Origin: Lachnospiraceae bacterium UBA4348
Lineage (GTDB): Bacteria; Bacillota; Clostridia; Lachnospirales; Lachnospiraceae
Direction: 5' to 3'
DNA: 24,727 nucleotides
Assembly: GCA_002394165.1 (NCBI GenBank)
Contig: DGTA01000060.1
Span: 1 to 24,727 of the forward strand
Positions 7,497 through 14,966 of the stretch are shown here, piece after piece. Positions within the stretch are counted from its first letter, which is position 1. Each line of letters opens with the position of its first letter. Made by a program: the position numbers and the translations under genes. The notes below the pieces were generated by a model. It was not told where the DNA came from and ran no database searches. It worked only from the letters and a program-made list of their open reading frames with translations.

Positions 7497-9464
7497 TCAG
7501 GCCGCAGTGACCATTTTCTTTTTCCGAAGCTCGAGCACAAACACGACCGCGACGATCGCCACGCCGACAATATCCGTAACGATACCCGGATACAGAAGCA
7601 TCAGGCCCGCAAAACACACGATGACGCGCACCGGGACGCTCATGACCGTCAGCATATATCCCTCCAGGGCTGCCGCGATGGCGAACATTCCGACCACGCT
7701 GGTGATGATGATCAGGATGAATTCCGGAACATTCGTGTCAATGAGCAGCATCGCCGGATTAAGGCTGAACATATACGGGATCAGGAAAGCTGCGATCGCA
7801 AGCTTCGACGCGTTCAGGCCCGTTCTCATGGGATCCGCCTTCGCGATGGCAGCGCCCGCATAGGCAGCCAGGGCAACCGGAGGCGTGATATCAGCCACGA
7901 TGCCGAAGTAGAATACGAACATGCTCGCGCAAAGGGCATTCATACCCATACCAGTCGTCAGGATCGGCGCGCAGGTCGTTGCCATGATGATGTAGGTAGC
8001 CGTGGTCGGCACGCCCATGCCCAGAATGATGCAGCAGAGCATGGTCAGCACCAGGGCGATCATCAGATGGCCGTGGGAGACGCTGACGATGGCGGAGATA
8101 AAGACCTGTCCCAGACCGGTCATGGTGACGACGCCAGCGATGATGCCGGCGATACCGCAGGCAACGGCGATGCTGAGCGTGTTCCTGGCACCTGTCTCAA
8201 GAGCGGCCACAAATTTGGCCGGAGTCAGGCGATGTTCCTTGTCGATCAGGCTCACCACGATGCAAAGGCCTGTCGCGATGATCGCAGCGCGGCTCATCGT
8301 ATAGCCCGCCGTGATCAGGTAGATCAGAGCAACCAGCGGGATCAGCAGGTATACCTTGGGAAGGATCGACCTGGCTTTCGGAAGCTGGTCTTTCGGGATG
8401 CCGCGAAGGTCAAGTCTTTTGGCCCGCAGGTGCACCATCAGGAAAATACCGGTAAAGTACAGGACAGCCGGCAATATGGCGCGGACAACGATATTCGAGT
8501 AGGGAACGCCCACCATCTCCGCCATCAGGAAGGCGGCGGCGCCCATAATGGGAGGCATGATCTGGCCGCCGGTAGAGGCCGCCGCTTCCACGGCTCCGGC
8601 AAACTCTCCGGGATAACCCGTGCTCTTCATCATGGGGATGGTCACGGAACCGGTCGTCACGGTATTGCCCACGCTGGATCCGGAAACCATACCGCAGAGG
8701 GCCGAGGAAATGACCGCGACCTTGGCGGGTCCGCCCGAAGCTGAACCGGCCACACAGTTGGCGCACTGGATAAAGAACTCCGCGATTCCCGTGGCTTCCA
8801 GGAATGCACCGAAAATGATGAACAGAACGATGTACGTGCTGCACACGCCGATCGGGGTGCCGATCACACCGGTCGTCGTATAGAACAGGTTGTAGATGAC
8901 CGAGCGAAGCACCTTATAAAAGGCCTTGCCCTTCTGGAGATTCGTAATGAAGGCATAAAGGACAAAGCAGCCGGCGACCACCAGGATCGGAATACCGGTA
9001 ACCCTCCGGCAGCATTCCGCCAGGATCAGGATGCCGATCACCCCCAGCGCGATCTCAAGGTCGTTGATGTGGGTGGCATGGTTGATGATCGCCCGGTTAT
9101 TGATCACAAAGTAGAAAAAGCTGCCCGCTCCGAGCGCTGCCAGAAGCAGATCATAGATCGGGATATGATTCACTTTCTGGGGTTTTGAACCGGAGATCTT
9201 TGCCGGGAAAAGCACGAAGACAAAGATCACGACGATCCCCAGAAAGAGCGGTCTGCGGATACGCTCATCCCAGACAGTGAACAGGTTCATATAGATCATG
9301 AAAAGGGAGAACAGGGCCAGGGCGGCCTTTATGACAGCAGCCGGAACGCCCGTCCAGGGACGCGTATTCGACTCCCTGTCATATTTTTTCATGATCTCGT
9401 CGACGTCGGCCTGTATGGAGGCCGCATCTACGGCGGCGCTGTTTTCTTTCAGTTTCTCTTCCAT
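7497..9464 (-). CDS. TRAP transporter fused permease (4TM/12TM)
   Basis: A 655-residue polytopic membrane protein in which the small and large TRAP permease units are fused, as is usual for TAXI systems. It has about 16 hydrophobic segments. Large-unit hallmarks are GSSVGNTVTTGSVTIP (262-277) and GGQIMPPIMGAAAF (299-312), with a second set of Gly-rich motifs (MGVPTTATYI, VADITPPVALAAYAG) in the C-terminal half. It carries out Na+- or H+-driven uptake of a substrate delivered by the TAXI binding protein. The start is the ATG at 9464 with GAGGAGG upstream; a GTG at 9479 overlaps that site and the stop of the DUF1850 gene. Substrate is unknown; known TAXI substrates include dicarboxylates and amino acids. 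Confidence 0.93.
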   Translation of the reverse strand: MEEKLKENSAAVDAASIQADVDEIMKKYDRESNTRPWTGVPAAVIKAALALFSLFMIYMNLFTVWDERIRRPLFLGIVVIFVFVLFPAKISGSKPQKVNHIPIYDLLLAALGAGSFFYFVINNRAIINHATHINDLEIALGVIGILILAECCRRVTGIPILVVAGCFVLYAFITNLQKGKAFYKVLRSVIYNLFYTTTGVIGTPIGVCSTYIVLFIIFGAFLEATGIAEFFIQCANCVAGSASGGPAKVAVISSALCGMVSGSSVGNTVTTGSVTIPMMKSTGYPGEFAGAVEAAASTGGQIMPPIMGAAAFLMAEMVGVPYSNIVVRAILPAVLYFTGIFLMVHLRAKRLDLRGIPKDQLPKARSILPKVYLLIPLVALIYLITAGYTMSRAAIIATGLCIVVSLIDKEHRLTPAKFVAALETGARNTLSIAVACGIAGIIAGVVTMTGLGQVFISAIVSVSHGHLMIALVLTMLCCIILGMGVPTTATYIIMATTCAPILTTGMGMNALCASMFVFYFGIVADITPPVALAAYAGAAIAKADPMRTGLNASKLAIAAFLIPYMFSLNPAMLLIDTNVPEFILIIITSVVGMFAIAAALEGYMLTVMSVPVRVIVCFAGLMLLYPGIVTDIVGVAIVAVVFVLELRKKKMVTAA

Positions 9465-9475
9465 TGACTTCCTCC

Positions 9476-10006
9476 TCACCCGGCCAGGCTAAACCCCCGG
9501 CTCTCAAAACGAACCATGGCATTCCTGCCGCAAAGATCTCTCAGGCTGATCCGGGCGGTATCATTAATGATCAGCGTATGATCCGAAACCGTTCCGACGA
9601 TATAGATCAGGTCATCCATCTTACGGTCAAAGCCGGTAACGATCATACTTCCGTCATCCCCGTAGGTTAATTTCTCGTTTCCTTCCAGCTGAGTCTGCAC
9701 ACCTGCCCCAAACCCGTAATAGACCGTTTTCACCACATAGATCCCGTCCCTGCGGATCTCATAATAATCCGTCAGGGGGCTCTTGTTCACAGAGTGGATA
9801 AAACTGACGCCGAAGGTATCTCCCACCTTCAGGCGATACCTGGCATAGACCTCCCCGGTCTTTGCATTGGAAAGGACCAGGGTCCGGGATCTGGTGCAAA
9901 TTAAAAAGGCGGCAGCCAGAGTGATCAATACACATCCAGTGACTGCCGCAATAATGGCTATTAGGTGGGTGCGGTGATCACTCGACTGTGATTCCCTGCT
10001 CCTCAT
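9476..10006 (-). CDS. DUF1850 protein of the TRAP operon
   Basis: A 176-residue protein with one N-terminal membrane segment (about 15-37) and a small outward-facing domain containing SFIHSVNKSPLTDYYEI (68-84), the IHSVxxxP signature of DUF1850. This family is nearly always found between TAXI binding proteins and their fused permeases, as here, and is presumed an accessory subunit of unknown function. The gene start is uncertain: the ATG at 10006 has CAGGAG 12 bases upstream and overlaps the end of the TAXI gene by 29 bases, while a further ATG at 10027 lacks a binding site. The stop lies just before the permease ribosome binding site, so translation is likely coupled. Confidence 0.85.
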   Translation of the reverse strand: MRSRESQSSDHRTHLIAIIAAVTGCVLITLAAAFLICTRSRTLVLSNAKTGEVYARYRLKVGDTFGVSFIHSVNKSPLTDYYEIRRDGIYVVKTVYYGFGAGVQTQLEGNEKLTYGDDGSMIVTGFDRKMDDLIYIVGTVSDHTLIINDTARISLRDLCGRNAMVRFESRGFSLAG

Positions 10007-10934
10007 AGTACTTGACAGCTCCTGCATGGAACGGTACGCTGATACCCTTTACAGCATCCTCAAGGTTGAGGAATTCGAACTTCGCATGACCTGCGATCAG
10101 GGCATCCTGGTTATCGAACATGGCTTTGAGCAGTTCGTAAACGGCTTCCTCGGAAACTTCCGTGGAGGCGATCAGGGTAGCACGTACGGAAACGGTGGTC
10201 GCATCCTCGTCCACGCCCTTGTAGGTGCCGGCCGGGATAACGGTCTTGGTGAAGAAATCATAGTCTTCCTGGAGCTTTGCGATATGCTCTTCATCAAGCT
10301 GTACCAGATGAACGTCCTTCATGGTAGCCAGGTCGACAACGGCTGTGGTGGGAGCACCGGCCACGATGAATGCTGCATCGATCTTGCCGTCCTTAAGGTT
10401 CTCAGCAGAGTCACCGAAGGAAGCGTTCGTGATCTTGACATCGTCGAAGGTCATGTCATAAGCGCCAAGGATCTGTCTTGCGTTGAATTCGGTACCTGAA
10501 CCGGCATCACCCACAGATACGCTCTTTCCTTTCAGATCAGCGACAGTCTCAATGGAAGGATCGCAGGTCACGATCTGGACCGTCTCATCGTAGAGGCCCG
10601 CCACCGCGCTGAAAGTATCATAGGTACCCTCATCCGCAAAGAGGTCGGTTCCGGTATAAGCATAGTACATAACATCGTTCTGGACGATCGCCAGATTGGC
10701 ATCCTCGTCATCGATCATCTGGATGTTAGCCTTAGAAGCACCGGTGGAGGTGACCGTCAGGCTGCTCTGTTCCAGAAGCGGATTAAGCACAGTCGCCATA
10801 ACGCCGCCGACCGCATAGTAGGTACCGGTGGTGCCGCCGGTGGCCAGCGTAAGGTCATCCGCTGCCATAACTGAACCGGACATGGCAAGAAGCATGCCAC
10901 ATGCTAAAACAGGTACAAGTGCTTTTTTCATCAT
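9978..10934 (-). CDS. TAXI-family TRAP solute-binding protein
   Basis: A 318-residue exported binding protein. A Sec signal peptide (MMKK, hydrophobic core, cut after SVMA, residue 24) is followed by LTLATGGTTGTYYAVGG (28-44), the classic TAXI N-terminus, and by SVGDAGSGTEFNARQIL mid-protein, which fits the ligand-binding loop. It captures a solute outside the membrane and hands it to the TRAP permease encoded two genes downstream. The start at 10934 has GGGAGG 8 bases upstream. It leads the operon TAXI, DUF1850, permease, kinase-like protein. In Gram-positives TAXI proteins are usually lipoproteins or tethered; here no lipobox Cys is seen at the cut site (C12 is within the hydrophobic core), so the mode of retention is unclear. 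Confidence 0.93.
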   Translation of the reverse strand: MMKKALVPVLACGMLLAMSGSVMAADDLTLATGGTTGTYYAVGGVMATVLNPLLEQSSLTVTSTGASKANIQMIDDEDANLAIVQNDVMYYAYTGTDLFADEGTYDTFSAVAGLYDETVQIVTCDPSIETVADLKGKSVSVGDAGSGTEFNARQILGAYDMTFDDVKITNASFGDSAENLKDGKIDAAFIVAGAPTTAVVDLATMKDVHLVQLDEEHIAKLQEDYDFFTKTVIPAGTYKGVDEDATTVSVRATLIASTEVSEEAVYELLKAMFDNQDALIAGHAKFEFLNLEDAVKGISVPFHAGAVKYYEEQGITVE

Positions 10935-10978
10935 ACTGAAGTCCTCCCGTCATAATATTTTTTTGAAACATCGTTATT

Positions 10979-11007
10979 AGTTTAAAGTATTACAGCAGAA
11001 AAGTCAA
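10979..11007 (-). promoter_or_regulatory. Putative promoter of the TAXI-TRAP operon
   Basis: On the minus strand TTGACT (plus 11002-11007) and TAAACT (plus 10979-10984) are 17 bases apart, about 45 bases upstream of the TAXI start, in an AT-rich gap. The -35 is good (5/6) and the -10 is weak (4/6). No hairpin terminator for the preceding aldo/keto reductase gene is evident in this gap. Confidence 0.5.
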
Positions 11008-11036
11008 ATAAATGCTTAAATATTCGTGTCAGCTGA

Positions 11037-11990
11037 TCAAACTTCTGAAAGTTTTCCCACAGCCTCGTCCAGCAGCTTCATATCCTCAGCGCTCAGCTCC
11101 CGTTCGAACGCCCGGGCATTCTCCTGGACTCTCTCCCTCTTCTGGGCGCCGGTGATGCAGGTGGAGACAAACGGCCGGGAATAACACCATAAAAGAGCGA
11201 TCTGGGAGAGCGGCATGTCATCGTTCCTTTCGCTGATCTCATCCATCACCGCCAGAAGTTCCATCACCTTCCCGAACATGGGTCCGTGGAAGTGTTTATA
11301 GAAGCGGTGACGGCTGTCCGTCTCGGCAAATTCACGTTCTTCGCGGTATCTCCCTGAAAGGATGCCCCCGCCCAGGGAACCGTAGGTCATAACGCCCATT
11401 CCCTGCCCGGCTGCCCAGCGGATGGCTTCCTCATGCTCCCGGAACGCCATCGAGTACTGGGGCTGGAAAGCTTCTATCTCCCCAAACTGCCCGATCTGCT
11501 GCATCTGCTCCACTGTAAAGTTTGAGACTCCGATGTGGAGGATCTTTCCCTCTTTTTTCAGGTGGTTGAGCGCATCCATCGTCTCCTCGAAAGGCGTCTT
11601 CAGATCCGGCCAGTGGATCAGCATCAGGTCTATATGATCAGTCTGCAGGTTGCGAAGGGATTCTTCACACTGCCCAACGATCTTCTCGTATCTTCCGTCC
11701 CTTACATAGATCTTTCCGTCCACGAAAAAATTGCCGCACTTTGTCGCGATCTGAACGTCATTACGGATCCCGAGCTTTTTCAAGGTCCTTCCGAGGAAGC
11801 GCTCCGCTTCTCCGTTATTGTAGGCAGGGGCTGTATCGATCAGGTTGATGCCCTCCTCCCAGGCGGCTTTCAGGGCATCCTCCTTCACCTCATCGTCATA
11901 TACATCCCAGCCGACACCGCCCATCCCCCATGTTCCGAGGGTCACGGCGGATACCTTCATTCCGGTCTTTCCAAAGGTCCTGTACTGCAT
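11037..11990 (-). CDS. Aldo/keto reductase
   Basis: A 317-residue (beta/alpha)8 NAD(P)H-dependent oxidoreductase of the aldo/keto reductase superfamily. The catalytic tetrad is visible: Asp52 in LIDTAPAYNNGEAE, Tyr57, Lys84 in IATKCG and His126 in MLIHWPD. The C-terminal SQIALLWCYSRP and ITGAQKRERVQEN region matches the cofactor-binding part. Cytosolic, with normal length. AAAGGA lies upstream of the ATG. It appears to be a single gene with its own promoter, diverging from the C39-like peptidase. Substrate cannot be assigned; sugar or ketone reduction are both common in this family. Confidence 0.92.
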   Translation of the reverse strand: MQYRTFGKTGMKVSAVTLGTWGMGGVGWDVYDDEVKEDALKAAWEEGINLIDTAPAYNNGEAERFLGRTLKKLGIRNDVQIATKCGNFFVDGKIYVRDGRYEKIVGQCEESLRNLQTDHIDLMLIHWPDLKTPFEETMDALNHLKKEGKILHIGVSNFTVEQMQQIGQFGEIEAFQPQYSMAFREHEEAIRWAAGQGMGVMTYGSLGGGILSGRYREEREFAETDSRHRFYKHFHGPMFGKVMELLAVMDEISERNDDMPLSQIALLWCYSRPFVSTCITGAQKRERVQENARAFERELSAEDMKLLDEAVGKLSEV

Positions 11991-12043
11991 AGATAGATCC
12001 TTTCCCTGTATAGTGATTATCCTGTTATCCGTTTTCCATGACC

Positions 12044-12072
12044 ATTATACCACCTTTGCTTCTTTCAGGCAG
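12044..12072 (-). promoter_or_regulatory. Extended -10 promoter of the aldo/keto reductase
   Basis: The minus strand reads TGGTATAAT with TATAAT at plus 12044-12049, a full TGnTATAAT extended -10 element. The -35 region 17 bases upstream is poor, as is common for this promoter type. It lies about 55 bases before the reductase start. Confidence 0.65.
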
Positions 12073-12096
12073 TGCCGGACCTGCTTTTTTGTGAAC

Positions 12097-12125
12097 TGGA
12101 ACCCCTTGACGGCATATGGTATAAT
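12097..12125 (+). promoter_or_regulatory. Extended -10 promoter of the C39-like peptidase gene
   Basis: TGGTATAAT at 12117-12125 forms a TGnTATAAT extended -10 element about 85 bases before the start at 12210. The -35 position holds only a weak TGGAAC. It is back to back with a promoter of the same type for the aldo/keto reductase. Confidence 0.6.
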
Positions 12126-12209
12126 CATCTGACAAATACCACAGATGGTATGCTGTCGGTTTCCGGCAGTGATCCGCCTAAAATCAAAAATAAGGATATA
12201 ATAACCATT

Positions 12210-13184
12210 ATGACAAATAACCGAAGAAAAAAGAAAAACAGTATGGGCCGACTTCTGGTCACCATCATCATCTGTTTTCTTCTTTTTGCCATCATCCTGG
12301 CCACACTGATCGTACTGATCATGCAGATGAACCGGAAGGAGCCCATCCCCGATCCGTTCTCGCATCTTACCCAGATGCTGACGGAGGAACCCGTCACCGA
12401 GACGGAGGAGGCGCTTACTGAAAGCCTTCCTGTCCAGACAGAGCCGGCCACGGAGACCGAAGCGCCGACAGAAACGGAAGAAACAGAAAAAGTCCCGGAA
12501 CTTACCGAGACCGATATCTATACATTTATGCAGGGCCCCAAGGCCTATAACTCCAAAACAGACTGGGGCGGCTCCTGGTGCGACGTCGAGCTGTACGACC
12601 AGAAGTTCAGCGTGTTCGGCTGCGGCCTGTGCTGCCTGGCCAACATCTACAGCACGCTCACGGACTGCGACTGCTCTCCGCTTGACATGTTCTATTATGC
12701 GAAGGAGAATTCCGGTTACCGGCCCATGAGCTACTACGGCTCCATCGACTGGCCCTACATGAAACAGACCCTTCGCAAGGTCGGGATCCACGCCAGGCTC
12801 AGGACCAAAGACAAGACCTACAAAAAGTTCCAGGAGACGATCAAAAACAACATCACCGCAACCGTTCTGGTCTGCAGCGGTTACGATGACACCTACTGGC
12901 ACGATGTGGAAGGACATTACGTCAATATCTGGCTCTACAACGAGGAGGATGACACTGTTTTCCTCGCCGACTCAGGAAATCCCGACCACAACCGACAGCG
13001 CGTCCCGCTCCGTTACCTTTACGACGCGATGAAGATGTCCAGCCGCTACCAGTACATGCTCGTCACCTCCGTAGACGAGGGCAAAAACACCTGGGGCCAT
13101 AACGGCGTGGAGATGAGATGGAACGTGCCGGATTACTATAAGGGTATTCCGATCGAGTTTCCGCCGGAGACAGAGACTGAATAA
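12210..13184 (+). CDS. Membrane-anchored C39-like cysteine peptidase
   Basis: A 324-residue type II membrane protein. A basic N-terminus (NNRRKKK) precedes one membrane helix (about 14-39), so the rest lies outside the cell. A Thr/Glu-rich linker (about 59-101) leads to a peptidase_C39-like domain from about 104. The probable nucleophile is Cys138 in FGCGLCC (136-142); His236 in EGHYVNIW and Asp254 in FLADSGNP complete a papain-like triad. The start at 12210 is chosen because the Met precedes the basic segment and AAGGA lies 13 bases upstream. Longer starts overlap the promoter. Extracellular C39-like proteins of this kind are common in Clostridia and mostly uncharacterised; they are distinct from C39 domains fused to bacteriocin exporters. 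It is the only intact plus-strand gene and converges on the double-glycine SH3 gene. Confidence 0.82.
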   Translation: MTNNRRKKKNSMGRLLVTIIICFLLFAIILATLIVLIMQMNRKEPIPDPFSHLTQMLTEEPVTETEEALTESLPVQTEPATETEAPTETEETEKVPELTETDIYTFMQGPKAYNSKTDWGGSWCDVELYDQKFSVFGCGLCCLANIYSTLTDCDCSPLDMFYYAKENSGYRPMSYYGSIDWPYMKQTLRKVGIHARLRTKDKTYKKFQETIKNNITATVLVCSGYDDTYWHDVEGHYVNIWLYNEEDDTVFLADSGNPDHNRQRVPLRYLYDAMKMSSRYQYMLVTSVDEGKNTWGHNGVEMRWNVPDYYKGIPIEFPPETETE

Positions 13185-13230
13185 ATCTGACGGGGGAAAC
13201 TCCTGATGGAAAAAGTGTAATATAAAAAAA

Positions 13231-13298
13231 TAACATCCTGTTCCAAAGGGGAGCTACCGCAGCGCCAGCGATCCCCGTGGAACAGGGTGTTACTTTTT
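13231..13298. terminator. Long bidirectional terminator between convergent genes
   Basis: A 15-bp outer stem (13231-13245 with 13278-13292, one G-T wobble) encloses an inner GGGGA/TCCCC stem. It is flanked by an A run on the left (13224-13230) and a T run on the right (13294-13299), so it can end transcription from both the C39-like peptidase gene and the minus-strand SH3 gene. Confidence 0.85.
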
Positions 13299-13315
13299 TA
13301 TTCAATTATGCCCCT

Positions 13316-13366
13316 CCAAGGAGTGTCCCCTGTCAGCGTAATCTGACACAGAACCGTCCCTGTCAT
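13316..13366. repeat. REP-like element (copy B)
   Basis: Two related units lie side by side: CCAAGGAGTGTCCCCTGTCAG (13316-13336) and the imperfect palindrome at 13343-13366, which begins CTGACACAGAACCGTCCC and ends TGTCAT. The inverted TGACA/TGTCA ends allow a small hairpin. It lies just past the stop of the SH3 gene. The first unit matches the sequence at 111-130. The GGGACGGTTCTGTGTCA word is typical of intergenic repeats in clostridial genomes; no transposase is seen nearby. Confidence 0.5.
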
Positions 13367-13376
13367 ACTGTCATTA

Positions 13377-13667
13377 TTATCTCACATACCTGGCATCCAC
13401 AAATCCGTAAATGCCGTTTCTGTATGCCAGGAAATATCCCTCATCCCAGAAGTTGCGGTGTACGAAGATCTGCTCTCCGTTGTTGTACATAACATTCATG
13501 AAAGTGCCGTTGGGCTGTTTCTGCATCTGGAGGCAGGTGCCGGCCGGTACGCTCACTGTGCGGTATACATAGTTGTTGAGGTCATGGATGTAATCGTTCG
13601 GAACACTGCTGCCGCCTGCGGCTTCCTCAAGCTGTTCATTTTCGATCTTTTTGAATTCTTCTGTCAT
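13377..13667 (-). CDS. Double-glycine-leader small protein with SH3-like domain
   Basis: A 96-residue protein. Residues 1-19 (MTEEFKKIENEQLEEAAGG) look like a double-glycine leader of the kind found on bacteriocins and other exported peptides, acidic and ending in GG at 18-19. The remaining 77 residues resemble a bacterial SH3 domain: YVYRTVSVPAGTCLQM (33-48), a middle strand region, and GIYGFVDARYV (85-95), matching the usual GxxGWVxxxYL ending. AGGAGG precedes the ATG. It would be exported and its leader cut, leaving a small SH3 module that might bind wall or protein partners. It follows the ABCG-like transporter on the same strand with its own promoter. A mere cytosolic SH3 protein with a chance GG is the alternative. 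No close relative is recalled. Confidence 0.75.
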   Translation of the reverse strand: MTEEFKKIENEQLEEAAGGSSVPNDYIHDLNNYVYRTVSVPAGTCLQMQKQPNGTFMNVMYNNGEQIFVHRNFWDEGYFLAYRNGIYGFVDARYVR

Positions 13668-13760
13668 TTTTTTATCCTCCTGTTTGATGTTTGCTGTTTT
13701 TTATTCTTAATGTGATTTTTCTTCTGTTTTAAGGCGTTTTTCCTGTTTGCCTTACGCTTA

Positions 13761-13788
13761 TATATACGAAATACAGGAGTGCTGTCCA
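13761..13788 (-). promoter_or_regulatory. Putative promoter of the SH3 leader gene
   Basis: On the minus strand TGGACA (plus 13783-13788) is followed after 16 bases by TATATA (plus 13761-13766); the alternating TA run also allows an 18-base spacing. The -35 lies in the loop of the preceding hairpin. It is about 95 bases upstream of the SH3 gene start. Confidence 0.5.
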
Positions 13789-13798
13789 CACACTCCTG
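13774..13798 (-). terminator. Hairpin after the ABC permease gene
   Basis: An 8-bp perfect stem (13774-13781 with 13791-13798) with a 9-base loop lies about 10 bases after the permease stop. It is followed on the minus strand by TATTT, a weak T run, so termination may be partial and some read-through into the SH3 gene is plausible. Confidence 0.55.
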
Positions 13799-13808
13799 CA
13801 TAAAAACT

Positions 13809-14966
13809 TCATCGTTTATCTTTATCAATGAATTCCAGGAAGAGCACCGCTATGAACGCGTACAGCAGCGCATAGACTCCGAGGGTGATCCAGCAGTCTA
13901 CGATGTTTTCTACAGAGCGCTCGTAGCGGCTCCTGATGCTGGCCTGTCCGGAGCTCTGTGTGATGGCTTGCTTCGCCTGTTCCTCTCCAAACAGGTTGAT
14001 CAGCTCCCCGACGGTGACGGAGGCGGCATACTTCTTCTGCCTCTGCTCTTCCAGATTCGGGTCCTGAGCGACAAAGTCGATGACTTCTCCAACCGTAAGA
14101 TCCCCTTCTACCTTCGTGCTTCGAAGATCGGCGATCAGTTCACTTCGATCCCCGGCTTCCTCACTGACATAATCAAGAAGCTGATCCAGGGAGATCTCTC
14201 CCCCGATCCTGGTTTTTCGCATGCTTTTAAGGGTGTTCCATCCGGCCACCATGGGCAGCTCATTGTACCCGGCCTGCGCACAGATACAGTTGAGCCCGTA
14301 TCCGGAGACGGCGATCTTCGTGAGCGGGGCGGACCAGGAAGGCAGTGAAAAGATCCCGCCCGAGAAAACCAGCTGAAAGATCAGCAGGAATGGCATCACC
14401 GTCATGGCGCTGGTCGTATTGTGCACGATCGCCGAGACGAGCAGTGCCAGCATATCAGCGGCGTAGGTGACCAGGAAAAGCGTGATCCCCAGATCCAGCC
14501 GGAACCACCGAGTGATGAAGCCCCCCGCCGGAAGCTCTAGTTTGACAAGGCTGAACACATAGAGCATCAGGACGGTCTGCCCGAGGCAGATCAGCGCCTG
14601 ATAGATCATATGGGCCGCCACGTAGGAGGATATGTGCATCCCGGCGCGGTGCTCGCGCTTGATGATCTCCCTCTCACGGCAGATCACCTGGATCGAGTTG
14701 AAGCACCCGTTCCAGATGCAGACGCAGGCCAGCGCGAAGGAGCCCTTGAGCGTACCCTCCATCGTGATCGCAAAATCGCCGCGGATCACGTAAGCCAGAA
14801 GTCCGGCGATGAGGGCTGACATGGGAAATACCTTCCAGTCGCTCTGGTAGATGAACATGCGCAGCAGTTTTCCCAGATAGATCAGGACCTGGGCAAAGCG
14901 GCCGCGGTAACGAAGCTTTCTGCGGAAAGACTTTGTTCTCTCCTTACTGTTTCGAGGGTCAGCCAT
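13809..14966 (-). CDS. ABCG-like ABC-2 type permease
   Basis: A 385-residue integral membrane permease with about six membrane helices. The stretch EREIIKREHRAGMHISSYVAA (about 98-118) matches the coupling-helix region of ABCG/White-type permeases, and the big loop between the fifth and sixth helices (about 235-355) is also where ABCG proteins carry theirs. That loop holds three similar short segments, ISLDQLLDYV (258-267), LTVGEVIDFV (290-299) and VTVGELINLF (317-326). The start at 14966 overlaps the ATPase stop (ATGGCTGA) with GGGGAGG upstream, so the two subunits are translationally coupled. It should form the membrane channel for the ATPase upstream. Direction is likely export; substrate is unknown. 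Confidence 0.86.
   Translation of the reverse strand: MADPRNSKERTKSFRRKLRYRGRFAQVLIYLGKLLRMFIYQSDWKVFPMSALIAGLLAYVIRGDFAITMEGTLKGSFALACVCIWNGCFNSIQVICREREIIKREHRAGMHISSYVAAHMIYQALICLGQTVLMLYVFSLVKLELPAGGFITRWFRLDLGITLFLVTYAADMLALLVSAIVHNTTSAMTVMPFLLIFQLVFSGGIFSLPSWSAPLTKIAVSGYGLNCICAQAGYNELPMVAGWNTLKSMRKTRIGGEISLDQLLDYVSEEAGDRSELIADLRSTKVEGDLTVGEVIDFVAQDPNLEEQRQKKYAASVTVGELINLFGEEQAKQAITQSSGQASIRSRYERSVENIVDCWITLGVYALLYAFIAVLFLEFIDKDKR

Noticed and set aside
12105..12125. TTGACG plus TATAAT promoter before the C39-like gene
   Set aside because: The boxes are only about 9 bases apart, too close for sigma-A; the TGnTATAAT extended -10 explains the site better.
12045..12917. 290-codon minus-strand frame opposite the C39-like peptidase
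   Set aside because: It is antisense to a gene with clear membrane helix, linker and catalytic residues, its translation resembles no family, and it has no ribosome binding site.
13231..13298. Long structured hairpin as a riboswitch or small RNA
   Set aside because: It sits between convergent genes with A and T runs on both sides, which is fully explained by a bidirectional terminator.
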